Below are positions 44,034 through 55,100 of a DNA stretch of 64,000 bases, in pieces. A program made the translations under genes and the position numbers. The DNA lies in NCBI RefSeq assembly GCF_032362555.1, contig NC_083522.1:4690001-4754000 (forward strand). Reading direction: 5' to 3'. Below the pieces are notes generated by a model that had not been told where the DNA came from, did no database searches, and saw nothing but the letters and a program-made list of their open reading frames with translations. Numbering within the stretch: position 1 is the first letter of the stretch; each line of letters starts with the position of its first letter. This DNA is from Amyelois transitella. Taxonomy: Eukaryota; Arthropoda; Insecta; Lepidoptera; Pyralidae.

Positions 44034-46383
44034 GAAAAGAAAAGACCGATGACATATTCTACAAAAAAAGACGAAAAGAAGACACTTGTTGCTACAAATA
44101 TGGACCGCCAGCGTGGATAAGAAAAATTCGTGATTGTATATGGAACAAATCTAAAAAGAAAATAATTAAAAGTACAAAAGAAAAGCTAAGTGATTATGAA
44201 TTAAGAGGACATACTATGAGCAGTTACTTAAATATTATACAAAACAACAAACCCAGCAAAGCACTATCACTCATAAAGTCTCGCCTTTCAATTAAAAATG
44301 CACCTGTAGAGATTTTATTTCGCAATAAGAAAAGCTTAACTTTGCCAAATCCATCGCTAAAAAATTTACAGTTAATCGATGGTTTTACTGCGTCTGAACT
44401 CAAAAGAAAATTTTTTGTACCTGGATCAAAGACTAAAATTTTAGAAGAGTTGGTAAAAGAATATAAAAAAGGAAATTTGTCTATGTCTGGAATATCAAAA
44501 ACTTCAAAATATAAGGAACAAGAATTAGATCAGGAAAAATTAAATAAAATAATAAGGCAGTACAAAAAAGTTCGAAAAAAGAGTATAGCAAGCATTAACG
44601 AAATGAAATACTCAGATAAAGACTCCTTAAAAAGAAAGTTTTCTTTAGCAGGGTCTAAAGGAAGAGTCTTTACTGAAATGATTGAAGATTTTAGAAATGG
44701 AAAAATATCTCTAACCAAATTAACTCATTCTAAAACATATCCTAAGAAATTTAACAAAGATCAAATGAATGAATTGCTTAAAGTTTATGAAGATTCTAAA
44801 AAGAGAAAGAGGGTTTATTTCCCATCAAAAGTATTGACAATAAAGTCCTTTTACGATGATTTATGGGAAAGTAAATCAAAGAAAGATAAGTTTTCAGAAC
44901 CATATTGGAAGGATAAATATGAATCTACTTATTAGTATTATTTATAGAAAACAGAATATTAGAAAAATATTATGTATCTCGCAGTAATCTCAAATATTAT
45001 TTTTTCTTGACTTGTTTACATATAAACTCGTTTGGTTAAATTTTTTTATTATTTTTCGCGTGAGTTCAGTAAGTTTATTAATTTGTAAAAAATGATAATG
45101 ATGGACGTGAAATAATTCAAACAAATCGTTTAGAATGTAACGAAAGTTTATAAATTTACTAGGAAGTCCCGGTTCTTGTATTTTCCGGTGATATATATAA
45201 TAGAGTCTGGCGAAGGACAAAGGCTACCTTTCATCCCGGTAAAAACTAAACTTCCCGTAGGATTTGCGAAAAACCTGTATTCTTTTGTAGGTGGTGCTAA
45301 TTAATTTAGTCGTTTTATTCGAGATTTCGTCTAATTTGTCAATTTCTGTAGATGACGCTAAATTCACGCAGGCGAAGCTGCGGGTAGATGTTAGTAATAT
45401 TATAAACGCAAAAGTAAGTTTGATTGTTTGTTACCTCTTAACGCGTTATCTACAAAACCAACCTTCTGGCGTATATATAATTAAGAGTCTAGAGAAAGAC
45501 ATAAGGTACTTTTCATCCCGGTTAAAAACTATAAGGTACTTTTCATCCCGGTTAAAAACTGAAGTTATTATGGAATTTGAGAAAAACCTGTATTCTTTTG
45601 TAGGTAGGGCTAAATTCACGCGTGTAAAGGCGCTAAATTCGAGCGGGAAAAGCTGAGGGTAAAAGCTAGTTACCTTTTAAAAAGAGAAATCTCGTTATTA
45701 TGACGTTTTGATGAACTTTGTATGAAGTTTTACTTCTTCTAGGATTCGTAACTAGAACTTTGTGAGTCAGAGGCGGAATTCTTACCATTGTGCAAAAAGT
45801 TTAATACTAAATACCATCGTTTGACGCACTAAAGGAGTTTTTTTTTCTTACAGGTACTCAATCTCTTAACACGCCTCACAAGAAAGACAAGAAAAAGCAA
45901 AAACATCAGCGACCTTTGAAGGTAAAAAAGAAAGAAGGAGAACAAAGGAAAATCAAAATTGAAAAAGAAAAACTAAAAAAACAAAACATTGAAAATGAAA
46001 CTAGACCAAAATCTCCACATAAGAATCAAAATGAAATGTTACAAGTTGGCAGCAAATCTATATTTTTTCGACGAAGGCCAAAAGAGCTAAGTGAATGTTC
46101 CAAATTGGATGACAATAAAGGCAAAAGTCAGAAACATAACAATGATTCAAACAATGAATCTCCAAGAAGAAACTTATTCAAACAAGCGTTAAAACGACAA
46201 ATATGGAAGTTATCTAAAAATGCAATTCGCAAAAATAAACACTGGAATGCTGTTTTGGAAAGCAATAATATAGATATAGATAAAATAAACATAGATAAAG
46301 TTGATCTTAATCTTATAAATGTAGATGCATTAGACATTAAAAACAAAAATTTAAAACGAACTGTTACCTGGTTGCTTAAGTAG
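44034..46383 (+). CDS. Lysine-rich SAP-like protein (gene B/C), first exon not found
   Basis: A coding exon begins after GACACAG at 44034 with GKEKTDDIFYKKRRKEDTCC, the same phase and wording as exon 2 of the minus-strand gene A. Two SAP-like repeats follow (FTASELKRKFFVPGSKTKIL; DSLKRKFSLAGSKGRVFTEM). The frame can stop at 44935, or splice at GGAAA/GTAAAT (44870) to an exon at 45854-46383 in phase. That exon encodes TQSLNTPHKKDKKKQKHQ and a C-terminal domain (FKQALKRQIWKLSKNAIRKN, IDIDKINIDKVDLNLINVDA, LKRTVTWLLK*). The spliced order equals that of the gene at 46850-47647, which favours one gene with an alternative end. A degraded transposon (45390-45668) lies in the intron. Function unknown. 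Confidence 0.6.
45190..45668. mobile_element. Degraded non-autonomous repeat with internal tandem duplication
   Basis: TAATATTATAAACGCAAAAG, GAGTCTAGAGAAAGACATAA and TAAGGTACTTTTCATCCCGG (present twice, 33 bp apart) mark a common lepidopteran element. A second, partial copy lies just upstream (45190-45290). It lies in the gene B/C intron. Confidence 0.5.
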
Positions 46384-46849
46384 TGGTCATTCATTCAATT
46401 AACTATATCAAAATAGCAAATATGAATAATTCAACTACAGGACACTAACAGAAAGCTTGAAGAACAAGGTCGGCACTTGCGGTATTATTATTTTGAGATA
46501 GAAAGTATAAGGGTTAATGCTAGACTAGATTAGGATACCTCATTCATAGTTTAACTACAATAAAACATCTGTATTTTTTATCCTTTTTCCGGTGTTAATA
46601 TGATGCATCTTCAGCCGTCTGGCGACCACTTTTTTGTATTGGATAAGTCAGGTTCGTTAACGAAAAAATACTCGCAAATACACCTTTATTTACGTTTGCA
46701 ATAGGAAATTTAAATAACATAAATTTTGGACGACCCATATAACTTTTTTTGTTTCTTGTAGACTGTTAAGTCTGGTATAATATGGAAATTAAAAAAAAAT
46801 TAAATAGCTGGGCATAATCATTTCTAAGCTGAACAATTAATTAACCAAT

Positions 46850-47647
46850 ATGTCAGAAAAACCATCAGGGATTTTGTACAAAAAGAAACCAACAGTATCA
46901 ACTCAATTTCGCGATAAGAAAAAGTTTAAGTTACCTGTACGCAAAAACTCTTCGTCTGAGCTTGTAAAGAAGAAGGGGGTATCTTCATTTAAAACCAAAG
47001 CGATAGAATCTGTAAGGGAAAATAAAAAAAGAAATTTTTCAATATTAGGAATATCCAAACACGAAGAAAAGGAATTAAGTAATGATTCATTACGCAATAT
47101 AAGAAATCCACAACATGACAAAATTAGCAAAAAAGGTGCGACTAAAGACCAAATTAAGAATATTGACAAAGATGAATTAAAGGCACTTTTTAATATATCT
47201 GGGCCTAAGGAAAAAGTATTTAATCAAATGATCGATGACTACAAAGCTGGAAAAATATCTCTTACTCAATTAAATATTTCCAAAACGTTGCCTAAGAAAC
47301 TTAAAAAAGATCATATAAACGAAATGCTAGTATTTTACCAGGAAACAAAAAAGAAAAAGAATCTACCTTTAAAAAAGATAAAAGATAAAATTGACGAAAT
47401 ACCAATCCAGTCTTCAAGTTACAGCTCTAATCCAAACTTTATAAAAAGAGCCTTAAAGCGACAGTTGTGGAAATGGTCTAAGAATAAAATAAAAAAGAAT
47501 GAACGTTGGAATAAATTATTGACTGAAAACAAAATCAATGTAGATAAAATTAAAATAGATAAAGTCGACCTCAGTCTTATAAACCTTGACGCTCTGGAAA
47601 TCGACAACAAACTGCTGAAACGTACTGTAACATGGCTATTCAAGTGA
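46850..47647 (+). CDS. Lysine-rich protein combining a SAP-like motif and the ...KRTVTWLFK domain (gene D)
   Basis: A single open exon of 265 codons from ATG (MSEKPSGILYKKKPTVSTQF). It holds the second SAP-like block (DKDELKALFNISGPKEKVFN, then DDYKAGKISLTQLNISKTLP and LKKDHINEMLVFYQ). A C-terminal domain of about 70 residues follows: FIKRALKRQLWKWSKNKIKK, NERWNKLLTENKINVDKIKI, DKVDLSLINLDALEI, LKRTVTWLFK*. The first SAP-like repeat and the CC-containing N-terminus of genes A and B are absent, and no signal peptide is visible. An upstream exon spliced at ATGTCAG/AAAAACC is possible. More than a quarter of residues are lysine. It lies about 470 bp after gene B/C on the same strand. Unknown function. 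Confidence 0.7.
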   Translation: MSEKPSGILYKKKPTVSTQFRDKKKFKLPVRKNSSSELVKKKGVSSFKTKAIESVRENKKRNFSILGISKHEEKELSNDSLRNIRNPQHDKISKKGATKDQIKNIDKDELKALFNISGPKEKVFNQMIDDYKAGKISLTQLNISKTLPKKLKKDHINEMLVFYQETKKKKNLPLKKIKDKIDEIPIQSSSYSSNPNFIKRALKRQLWKWSKNKIKKNERWNKLLTENKINVDKIKIDKVDLSLINLDALEIDNKLLKRTVTWLFK

Positions 47648-48002
47648 ATATTACGTCGTCCTGCCTTCATTCTCTATATGCTAACCGTGCAAATAATGAT
47701 TAAACATATTGTAAAAAAACATGATAAATTTATTTTTCTCCACTAATGTTAAGTTCTTATAGTACAGTCAACCGCTACGAGTATCAAGTTACCCTGCACG
47801 GAACTATATGAAATATGACGCGTTAATAGAGGCGAATTTGCATTTGAATATGGGTAGGTTGATGTGCTGTTGTGGTACAGCCGTACTTTCAGACACTCTT
47901 TGCTCTAGTTTCGCACTTTTTAAGAATTTTGTAAAATAAGATAATTAGGTATGACCATTGCCAAAACACTTCAAAAACGTTAAGAATGATTTAAGTTTAA
48001 TA

Positions 48003-48262
48003 CATACATACATATGGTCACGCCCACATCCCTTGCGGAGTAGACAGAGCCAACAGTCCTGAAAAGACTGAATGGCCACGTTCAGCTATTTGGCTTAATG
48101 ATAGAATTGAGATTCAAATAATGACAGGTTGCTAACCCATCGCCTAAAAATAATCCCAAGTTTGTAAGCCTATTTATCCCTTAGTCGTATTTTACGACAT
48201 CCATGGGAAAGAGATGAAATGGTTCTATTCTTTTTTGTATTGGTGCCGGGAACCACACGGCA
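48003..48262 (-). mobile_element. Full-length CATA-tailed retroposon copy
   Basis: Both ends present (CATA tail, GGAACCACACGGCA). Few differences from the reference copy, so probably young. Confidence 0.82.
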
Positions 48263-48592
48263 CCGTTTTAGTTTAATTTTATTAGGAAAATTGAATATTA
48301 ATTCTTTTAGTGCATTTTGGACTACTACGGGCCTTACATGCCAAATTTTAAATCTCTACATTTAACGGTTTACACAGACAAGTAAGGTTAGGGTTTGTGC
48401 GTTGATATTTCAGTTAATCACTCAGTCAGTGGAAGAAAAATCCTAGTAGTTCTACTGATAAGTCTACTCGGTAGGTACGAGGTGGTTTTCTTTTCTAGAT
48501 TTTCTTTTATTTAAATAAATAGGAGAATAGTGAGGGAAGTGTAAGAGATATACCTCTATAAATAAATACAGTATACAGTTATTATATATATA

Positions 48593-48639
48593 CAGGACAA
48601 AAGCTAATATATATACCTAATATATTAGCTTTTGTCCTG
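48593..48639. repeat. Short perfect palindrome
   Basis: CAGGACAAAAGCTAATATA is repeated in inverted orientation after about nine bases (TATATTAGCTTTTGTCCTG). Confidence 0.85.
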
Positions 48640-48659
48640 GGATACTATCAACGATACTA

Positions 48660-48915
48660 TTCGACGAAATATTCGTATTGAAATAATTATACATTCATTC
48701 ATGTTTTTTAATGTAGACAATGTGCATTCGTCCACTATTTAGATTTAAGATTTCTATGTTTTAAAATGATGTCCGGTGAAAATGCTGCAGTGTAGTTTGT
48801 TTCGCCGCTTCTTTTACACATGCGCTTTGGAAGCGGTAGTAGTTATATTTAAGTGACGTGACGTCAATACGTGATACCTTGTATCCAATTTTGAAAATAA
48901 ATCAATTCTATTCTT
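48660..48915 (+). mobile_element. LINE 3'-end fragment (GACGTCAATA type), copy 2
   Basis: The 3' half matches 29035-29172. The 5' half (GAAATATTCGTATTGAAAT, AATGTGCATTCGTC) matches 62270-62360. It ends in AAATAAATCAATTCTATTC. Confidence 0.65.
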
Positions 48916-49381
48916 CTATAACCAACGACCATAACAAAAGGTTCAATCAAAATATATTTTGGAAACCTTACTTGTCTGCATAAAAATTAATTAGAATCTG
49001 GAGAATTTGATAAGAACAATAATGTGGCCAGGCAATTTCAAATCATTGATGGTTTGTCAAAACGAATTGCTTATAAGTGACTGTGTTTTCTCATTTTCTT
49101 AGCTTATTGAGATTAAATTTAAATTAGTATTTGTTTATAATAAATTTAAAAACATCGTCTACAATATGATGAGATCATTTAAATATTATTAATCAGTCAA
49201 TCATTCGTTTTTTAAATAATTATCTTTCACATGGTGCTCTGAATTGCGATTAAGATTCTCATATTATTAATTTGCAAAATATTTGTACATAAATCAATTT
49301 TATTATATCTACTCGGTTATATTTTCTATATTAATTGTTAACTTAAATGACATTCTAAAAACATTTTAAACATACCTTATT

Positions 49382-50021
49382 ATGAGTACCATCGAAATTT
49401 ATTCAAAAGTATAAGAGGAATTAAGTTACTTTGGTTCAGTAATACAGTTAAATAAATTTTGAAAACAATTATTTCTAGGTGTACATTGTAGTATTATCGG
49501 TTGTGAAAGCAGACTGCGGAGGACGCACTGGTAATGGTTGTATGCAAGTCAGTAACAAAAATAATGTCGGACGATCAAACTTAGATAAAGGTGTCAATAA
49601 TGTTGATACACCTCCGGAACCCGTGGTACCTCGTAAACGTTGCTGCCCATATAATTTTGATAGCCGCAATTGTAAAACAGTAAATGATAGAGTACTTTGT
49701 GGATATAACAGGAATGTGGGCAGACCGGACAGCAACGATAAAGCTGTAGAATTATCTGATGGTTGTCGGCTAAGAGGCGGGAGGTTGGAGTGTGGATATG
49801 AAGTCGGACCATTCACTAATCCAAGAAGACCAGCGGTGTTGTATAATTATGACGCAGAACCAATTAATAATGCTGTCCAAGATGATCTTGATGATGAGTT
49901 TTTAAATAACGACGACAGTAAAATTGTCAAAAAATTGAAGAACAAGGGCACTAAAGAAGTTTATGGACCAGCTCAAAGATGTGTTGAGATCCGTGATCGC
50001 ATAGTTTGTCGTGATGCATAA
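49382..50021 (+). CDS. Secreted C-x8-C repeat protein, short form (unknown family)
   Basis: Exon 2 (49479-50021) begins VYIVVLSVVKADCGGRTGNG after TTATTTCTAG and ends GIVCRDA-like at the stop (CVEIRDRIVCRDA). A candidate exon 1 (49382-49408, MSTIEIYSK, donor GTATAA) keeps phase and completes a signal peptide; total 189 residues. The three ten-residue motifs are CKTVNDRVLC-GYN, CRLRGGRLEC-GYEVGPFTNP, and CVEIRDRIVC. Each has Arg at position 7 and Cys at 1 and 10. An extra CCPYNFDSRN block precedes the first. It is the plus-strand counterpart of the gene at 38950-40038, mirrored around the lysine-rich genes. An acidic linker (DDLDDEFLNNDDSK) replaces that gene's Ser/Thr region. Exon 1 is uncertain, exon 2 firm. 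Confidence 0.72.
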
Positions 50022-50366
50022 TTTGGCTGATTATCTTCACATACACGAATGATAGTGCCTAGTATATGCCTAATCTTCAGTAAACTCTTAATATTTAATA
50101 ATCTTTCAAAGATTCTTAGCTTAAATATTGATATTATGAGCAAATATATTTTTGAAATGCCCATACTAATATTTTTAATTCTATGTCAACATATGTATAT
50201 CATATTGTGACTTCTAAAACTAAAAGCCTTTTTTATTGAGTTGATTTCAAATCTTTATCTATAAAACAACGAACCTTCGTAGAGCTTAGAAACAGATAAA
50301 GCCTTACCTATATTTTTTATCAAATGTCGGATAAAAATCTTAAAGTTACTTAAAAGTATTATTTAG

Positions 50367-50432
50367 TAGATTTATGTCAGCAAAAATAAATTTTTGCTGA
50401 CATAAATCTAGAAGTGCGTTATCACTTCTAGA
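50367..50432. repeat. Two abutting hairpins
   Basis: TAGATTTATGTCAGCAAAAA pairs with TTTTTGCTGACATAAATCTA across four bases. Directly after it, CTAGAAGTG pairs with CACTTCTAG across six bases. Confidence 0.85.
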
Positions 50433-50615
50433 TTTAGCATATAGGTTTTGCAGTGTTGCAACTTGTCAAAGTTACTAGGTACAAAAGTAAGGATTTCAGT
50501 AAATAATTACAACTAATAAAGTATTTATTATCACAAAATCATACTACAATATGTTACTTTTTTTTTAAATGACAATATGTACAAGGTTTAATTAGAGTGT
50601 CCTGTTATATATCTG

Positions 50616-50855
50616 TGCCGTGTGGTTTCCGGCACTTTGGAATAGAATCACTCCATGTCTTGGATATCGTAAACCGCGACTAAGGGATACGCTTATAACT
50701 TGGGATTCCTTTTGTACGAGTAGGCGATGGGCTAGCAACCTGACACTATTTCAATCCAAATTCCATCACAAAGCCATACAGCTGAACGTGGTCTTTCAGT
50801 CTTTTCGAGACTGTTGGCTCTGTCTACCCCGCAAGGGATATAGACGTGACAATAT
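50616..50855 (+). mobile_element. CATA-tailed retroposon copy
   Basis: GCCGTGTGGTTTCCGGCACT through CCCCGCAAGGGATATAGACG. The tail is short. Moderate divergence. Confidence 0.78.
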
Positions 50856-51136
50856 ATAAAGTGTAGTGTTATAATACTTTTTGGTAGAATTATTTTACTT
50901 TATCGTTTATTAAAAATTTGGAGTTCGTCTCTAGTTTTAGCTTTATTATAATGATATCATATTTTAATAATTTAATTTCGTTTAGTTTTTATTTTTCAAA
51001 GTCGCCTCCTATGACGTCCTCAATTTTTTTAAATTCGTCCGGAAATAAATTAAAATTTAAGACCTTAGAATTTCTTTGGTAATTATTAATCATTCATTCC
51101 CATTTAATCTTGCTTTTAATATCGTTAGATACTGCA

Positions 51137-51394
51137 TTAATTGAATGGAGCGTTAATCATATTGTAATCCACGCGTTCCTCAGTATACATCATGTAGATT
51201 TGTTTCAGTAAATCAGTCTCAACATCGTCTTTCGGATAAATATCATCTAAATAGTCTGTTATTGCTTCGGACAGACTCCGTCTTCCTTTGTTGTTGCCAA
51301 AAAAGTATTCCAGCAATTCTTCTATGATTCCGGCATCGCATGTCGATAATAGTAACGTTGTTATGATGATAGCTAGTAGTACTGCGCGCTCCAT
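51137..51394 (-). CDS. Small secreted peptide precursor, 85 residues
   Basis: From ATG at 51394 the frame gives MERAVLLAIIITTLLLSTCD with AG, a strong signal peptide. Then comes GIIEELLEYFFGNNK and a GRR, the kind of site cut and amidated in peptide precursors. An acidic, tyrosine-bearing tail follows (SLSEAITDYLDDIYPKDDVE, then IYMMYTEERVDYN) to TAA. An in-frame extension upstream of the ATG contains a TTTCAG acceptor 4 bp before the start, so a 5' untranslated exon is likely. Not recognised as a known neuropeptide. It could equally be a small cuticle or gland product. Confidence 0.6.
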   Translation of the reverse strand: MERAVLLAIIITTLLLSTCDAGIIEELLEYFFGNNKGRRSLSEAITDYLDDIYPKDDVETDLLKQIYMMYTEERVDYNMINAPFN

Positions 51395-51817
51395 TATCCT
51401 GAAATTATAATAACAACAAAATGTAATTTCAAAATGCAACAATGAATAGGTAGCTGTGATAGAAAAACTAAAATTAAAAAATATATTTATAAACATTTTA
51501 TTCAAAGCTCAAAGCGGGTTCGCAAAGCCACATGAAAGTGTTATTCCGTGTTTAATTTTTGAACGATTTTACGTTGTCGTTTGTTTTATAAAATATATTT
51601 ATGTAAAGTTATTATTATTATCATCTCCGTTTATATATTTATCGTTTAAGTACTTAACGACTTCAAAATGAAGGTAGTGTGTTTAATTCTCACTTCATAT
51701 TTATTTTAAGTTTGTGTAAAAACATTTCAGGTCTGACGAATTCAATGTGTAACATCTTCGTTTCTATAATCCTATAACGTCTTTCGTGCTCCTTGCTAAA
51801 AACGAAAAAAACAAAAA

Positions 51818-51890
51818 TCCCCGACGCCAAGGTTCGAACCCAGGCACATGAAAACCGATCGCTCGCCAACTGATCTATCGCGTCAAGCCA
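51818..51890 (-). mobile_element. tRNA-derived SINE head
   Basis: On the minus strand there is an A box (TAGATCAGTTGGCGAG) and a B box (GGGTTCGAACCT), followed by GGCGTCGGGG and a run of A/T. A standard cloverleaf does not fold cleanly, so it is a SINE head rather than a functional tRNA gene. Confidence 0.6.
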
Positions 51891-51907
51891 CATACTACAC
51901 ATACATA

Positions 51908-52105
51908 CACATACACTGTACATACATACATATAGTCACGTCTATATCCATTGCGGGGTAGATAGAGCCAACAGTCTTGAAAAGACTGTAAGCCCACGTT
52001 CTGCTGTTTGGTTAAATGATAGAATTAAGATTTAAAAAGTTACAGACAGCCATCGCCCAAAAAAGTGATCCTATTCTATACCGTGCGGTTCCCGGCAACA
52101 ATACA
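51908..52105 (-). mobile_element. CATA-tailed retroposon copy with internal deletion
   Basis: CATACATACATATAGTCACG at the left, GTAGATAGAGCCAACAGTCT and GATAGAATTAAGATT in the middle, TGCGGTTCCCGGCA-like end in disturbed order at 52080-52100. Confidence 0.6.
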
Positions 52106-55100
52106 ACAAAGAATAGGATCGCGTCAAGCCAGTGCCGAAATTATCGATCTCTAGCGACCATTTTATATGAGAAAATGTTTTTAGGTGAAATAATGGAAAA
52201 TCTATTTTTTTCGGGAGACCCAGCTAGATTGATTTTTTATTCAAATTTCAACGAAATCGTAAGAACCCTTTCGAAAACGGGAGTACAAATATATCTTTAT
52301 ACAAAAATTGCTCGTTTAATAGTAGACGATTACAATATACCTACTCGTTGAGTTAGTATCCCATAGACAAGTTTAAAACGTACTAGGCTAGACATTGTTC
52401 GTTATTTGTCCGGTATACATTTATATTACTTTTTATTATCGCCAAGGTGTGCAGTATCAGTTGATACGCCCCATCCGAACGATATGGAAGGAAAAGAATG
52501 TCATTAAAGAAATCTGGCTTGCCAGGCGATGCCAGAACCAGTATTTGGTAAGCATATCAAGTGAAATTGAGGTGAAACTACCACACAAACGATTACGTAG
52601 TATTGGGTGGGGTTCTAGAGAAATGATTTAATTATTGAAATGGACTAACGCTTGTAATCTGTGGGTTTGTCGTGTCGTAATTCGATATCTACAGGGTGTC
52701 TAGTTAATCGCGTTACATATTAAAGGACAGTAAATTATGAACTCGCTTACCTTACAAAACATAAAATGTACAAAATACTAGTTTAAAAGTTAAAAATAAT
52801 CAAAATAGTGCTCAAAGTCTCCGAATGTTTCCGCTAGGTACGCGCAGCCAGCGATACGGCTGGCGGTCGGCACCGCGCCGCGCTGTCGACTCGCCTTTTC
52901 AATTAGATCCGGCCCGCGTGGATCCTCTAGTTTTTGTTGGATAAAGAAGTAAAAATTAAACCTCCTATTTTTTCTCATTATTTCAAACGAGAATCAGATG
53001 CTGAGTGCCCGCTTTCAATATCTAAGGCGATTTACCAAACATTCTGAAGGTACGTGTTAACTTTTGCCAATATCGACATCAAGGTTTTAACTGAAGTTTT
53101 AAGAAAGGAAAGTTTTTAATGAACATATCAATCATTATATTTGTATGGATATTATTTAAATAACAACTCGTAATATACCATATTCTTATGTAAAAATTTC
53201 GCCCCATTTAGAGTAACTAAGAATTTTTGAACAATTAAAAGTTTTTAAGTGCCTTTTCACCATACTTATAATAAGCAAACCGCCAGAAACATATTTTGTA
53301 TGGCACTTGCATGATAAAATTTTCATACCTTAATACATTATATACTACTATACAGGTTATATAGATTTTTATTTTGTTCGTAAACTATATCTAAATAATA
53401 ATAACCAAGGCTACGGTGCAATTCACAGCAAGTGATTTACATTTAGCTTTTGTTGCAATAAAGTAAATTACTAAGTGAGTAATCTTCAAAGAGTAGGTGA
53501 TCGTTGACCGAGGCGGAATTTCTTGGAAAAAGAAAATTATCTAGCATTTGTTAATGACACCAATTGGACAGGTCGCTACTCATAGCCAATGAGCGATGCG
53601 TGACGGAAAGTTTGTCCAGGCAAATAAGTGGTAATCCAAACTATAGTTGTAAATGCGAAAGTTGTAAATTCGAAAAAAAAACCAAACATTTTAGTGACGC
53701 TTTCACGACTTAAACGATTGACAATTTATTTTATAAACAAATGGTTATTATGGAGATTCTGATAGACATGCAAATTTTTACTCGGTATTAAAGTAAAATA
53801 TTACAAATTAATTATGAAAAAAAAAATGGCTTCCAAAGCACCACATCGAGGCAACGCACCGAATATGCAGGATAACTTTCCTCGCTGAATAGCCAGACTA
53901 ATTGTTCGAGCAAAGAAAGTGCCCGCCCTCGGGTTACCGGTGAGATGCTTTGTGTGGTCCCTCATAAATATTACAGCTTCTAGGCCCTAGGGATTGTCTC
54001 TACATCGAAGGGTGAAAAAATAAAACTATCTGCCAGATCCTCGTACTTTTATGTAGCGTCTTCCTCAACTCCAAACTACATACTCTCCTTCTAACAAACC
54101 TTTCTTCTTCTTGAAGTTTAAAAACTCTCTTCTTGAAGTTTTAAATAGTCTTTTTGAATTTTCGGTGGCATTCGCACCACAGGAGATGAATTTGTAAACA
54201 ATATACATATGTATCTTTGTGATAGGTTTGGTTTCTCTGCAAGGTTGGGAGACCAGTTCAGATGAAAGTCGCTTCCTGTAAAAATCTGACTCACTCCCTC
54301 CAAAATCTGACAAAGACCTGTGGACCTAACTGTATCTGATGATCGAAAAATGATGAATTTATTAAATGTATGATATTCTTTAGAAATTTGGTATTGGAAG
54401 TAGAGATATTAACACCAACTTTTAAAACAATATCTGTTTAGGAATGCGAACAATGAGAAAATTTTTCAGTTTCTGGAGCGCTATGAAAGCGCATGAAAAT
54501 GTGATATAAAATAAAGTAATTGTTTTTTGACTAATTTATAACCATAAAATATGATCTTAATCACATACTAAGAAAAAATTCTGAAAAAGCGAAATTATCA
54601 AATAATTTAATTTACCTCTTACACACTGCAAATATCCCACTCTTAGGTCGCTTTCATTACACAAATGACGCACTTTTAAACTAAAAAAACTAAATTCCCA
54701 CACATTTCTCTTCCTTTGGCACCATACCATAGATATAATAGTAATAAATTATCGATGCTCTTTATAGCGTCACATACATATGCTTGAGACTGTAAACCAA
54801 TCTGTACTGTATACGACCAACTTTGCGACTGTCGTATTGTCTTGACTAGCCGTGCCCACTACCACCATGAAAAACATACTTTCTACGAATGTAGGGATCA
54901 TATAGTATGAGTTCATACGTTTCCCTGCATGAATAGTTAAAAAGTAAATAAGTATGTATGTAAATATTCGGAGCATACATAAATATAAACGAGTAGAATT
55001 TTGATGAGATTTCCATTACTTATTAATCAGGTTATGAAGTACTCTCTTTTCCTTCTATTAGCATTTCACTATGTACAAATATGCACAGATTTTTAATGTA

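Noticed and set aside
51818-51890. Functional tRNA gene
   Set aside because: A and B boxes are present, but the acceptor and other arms do not pair as in a standard cloverleaf, and an A/T-rich tail follows, as in SINEs.
52016-52351. 111-codon plus-strand frame
   Set aside because: It begins inside a retroposon copy and shows no recognisable protein features.
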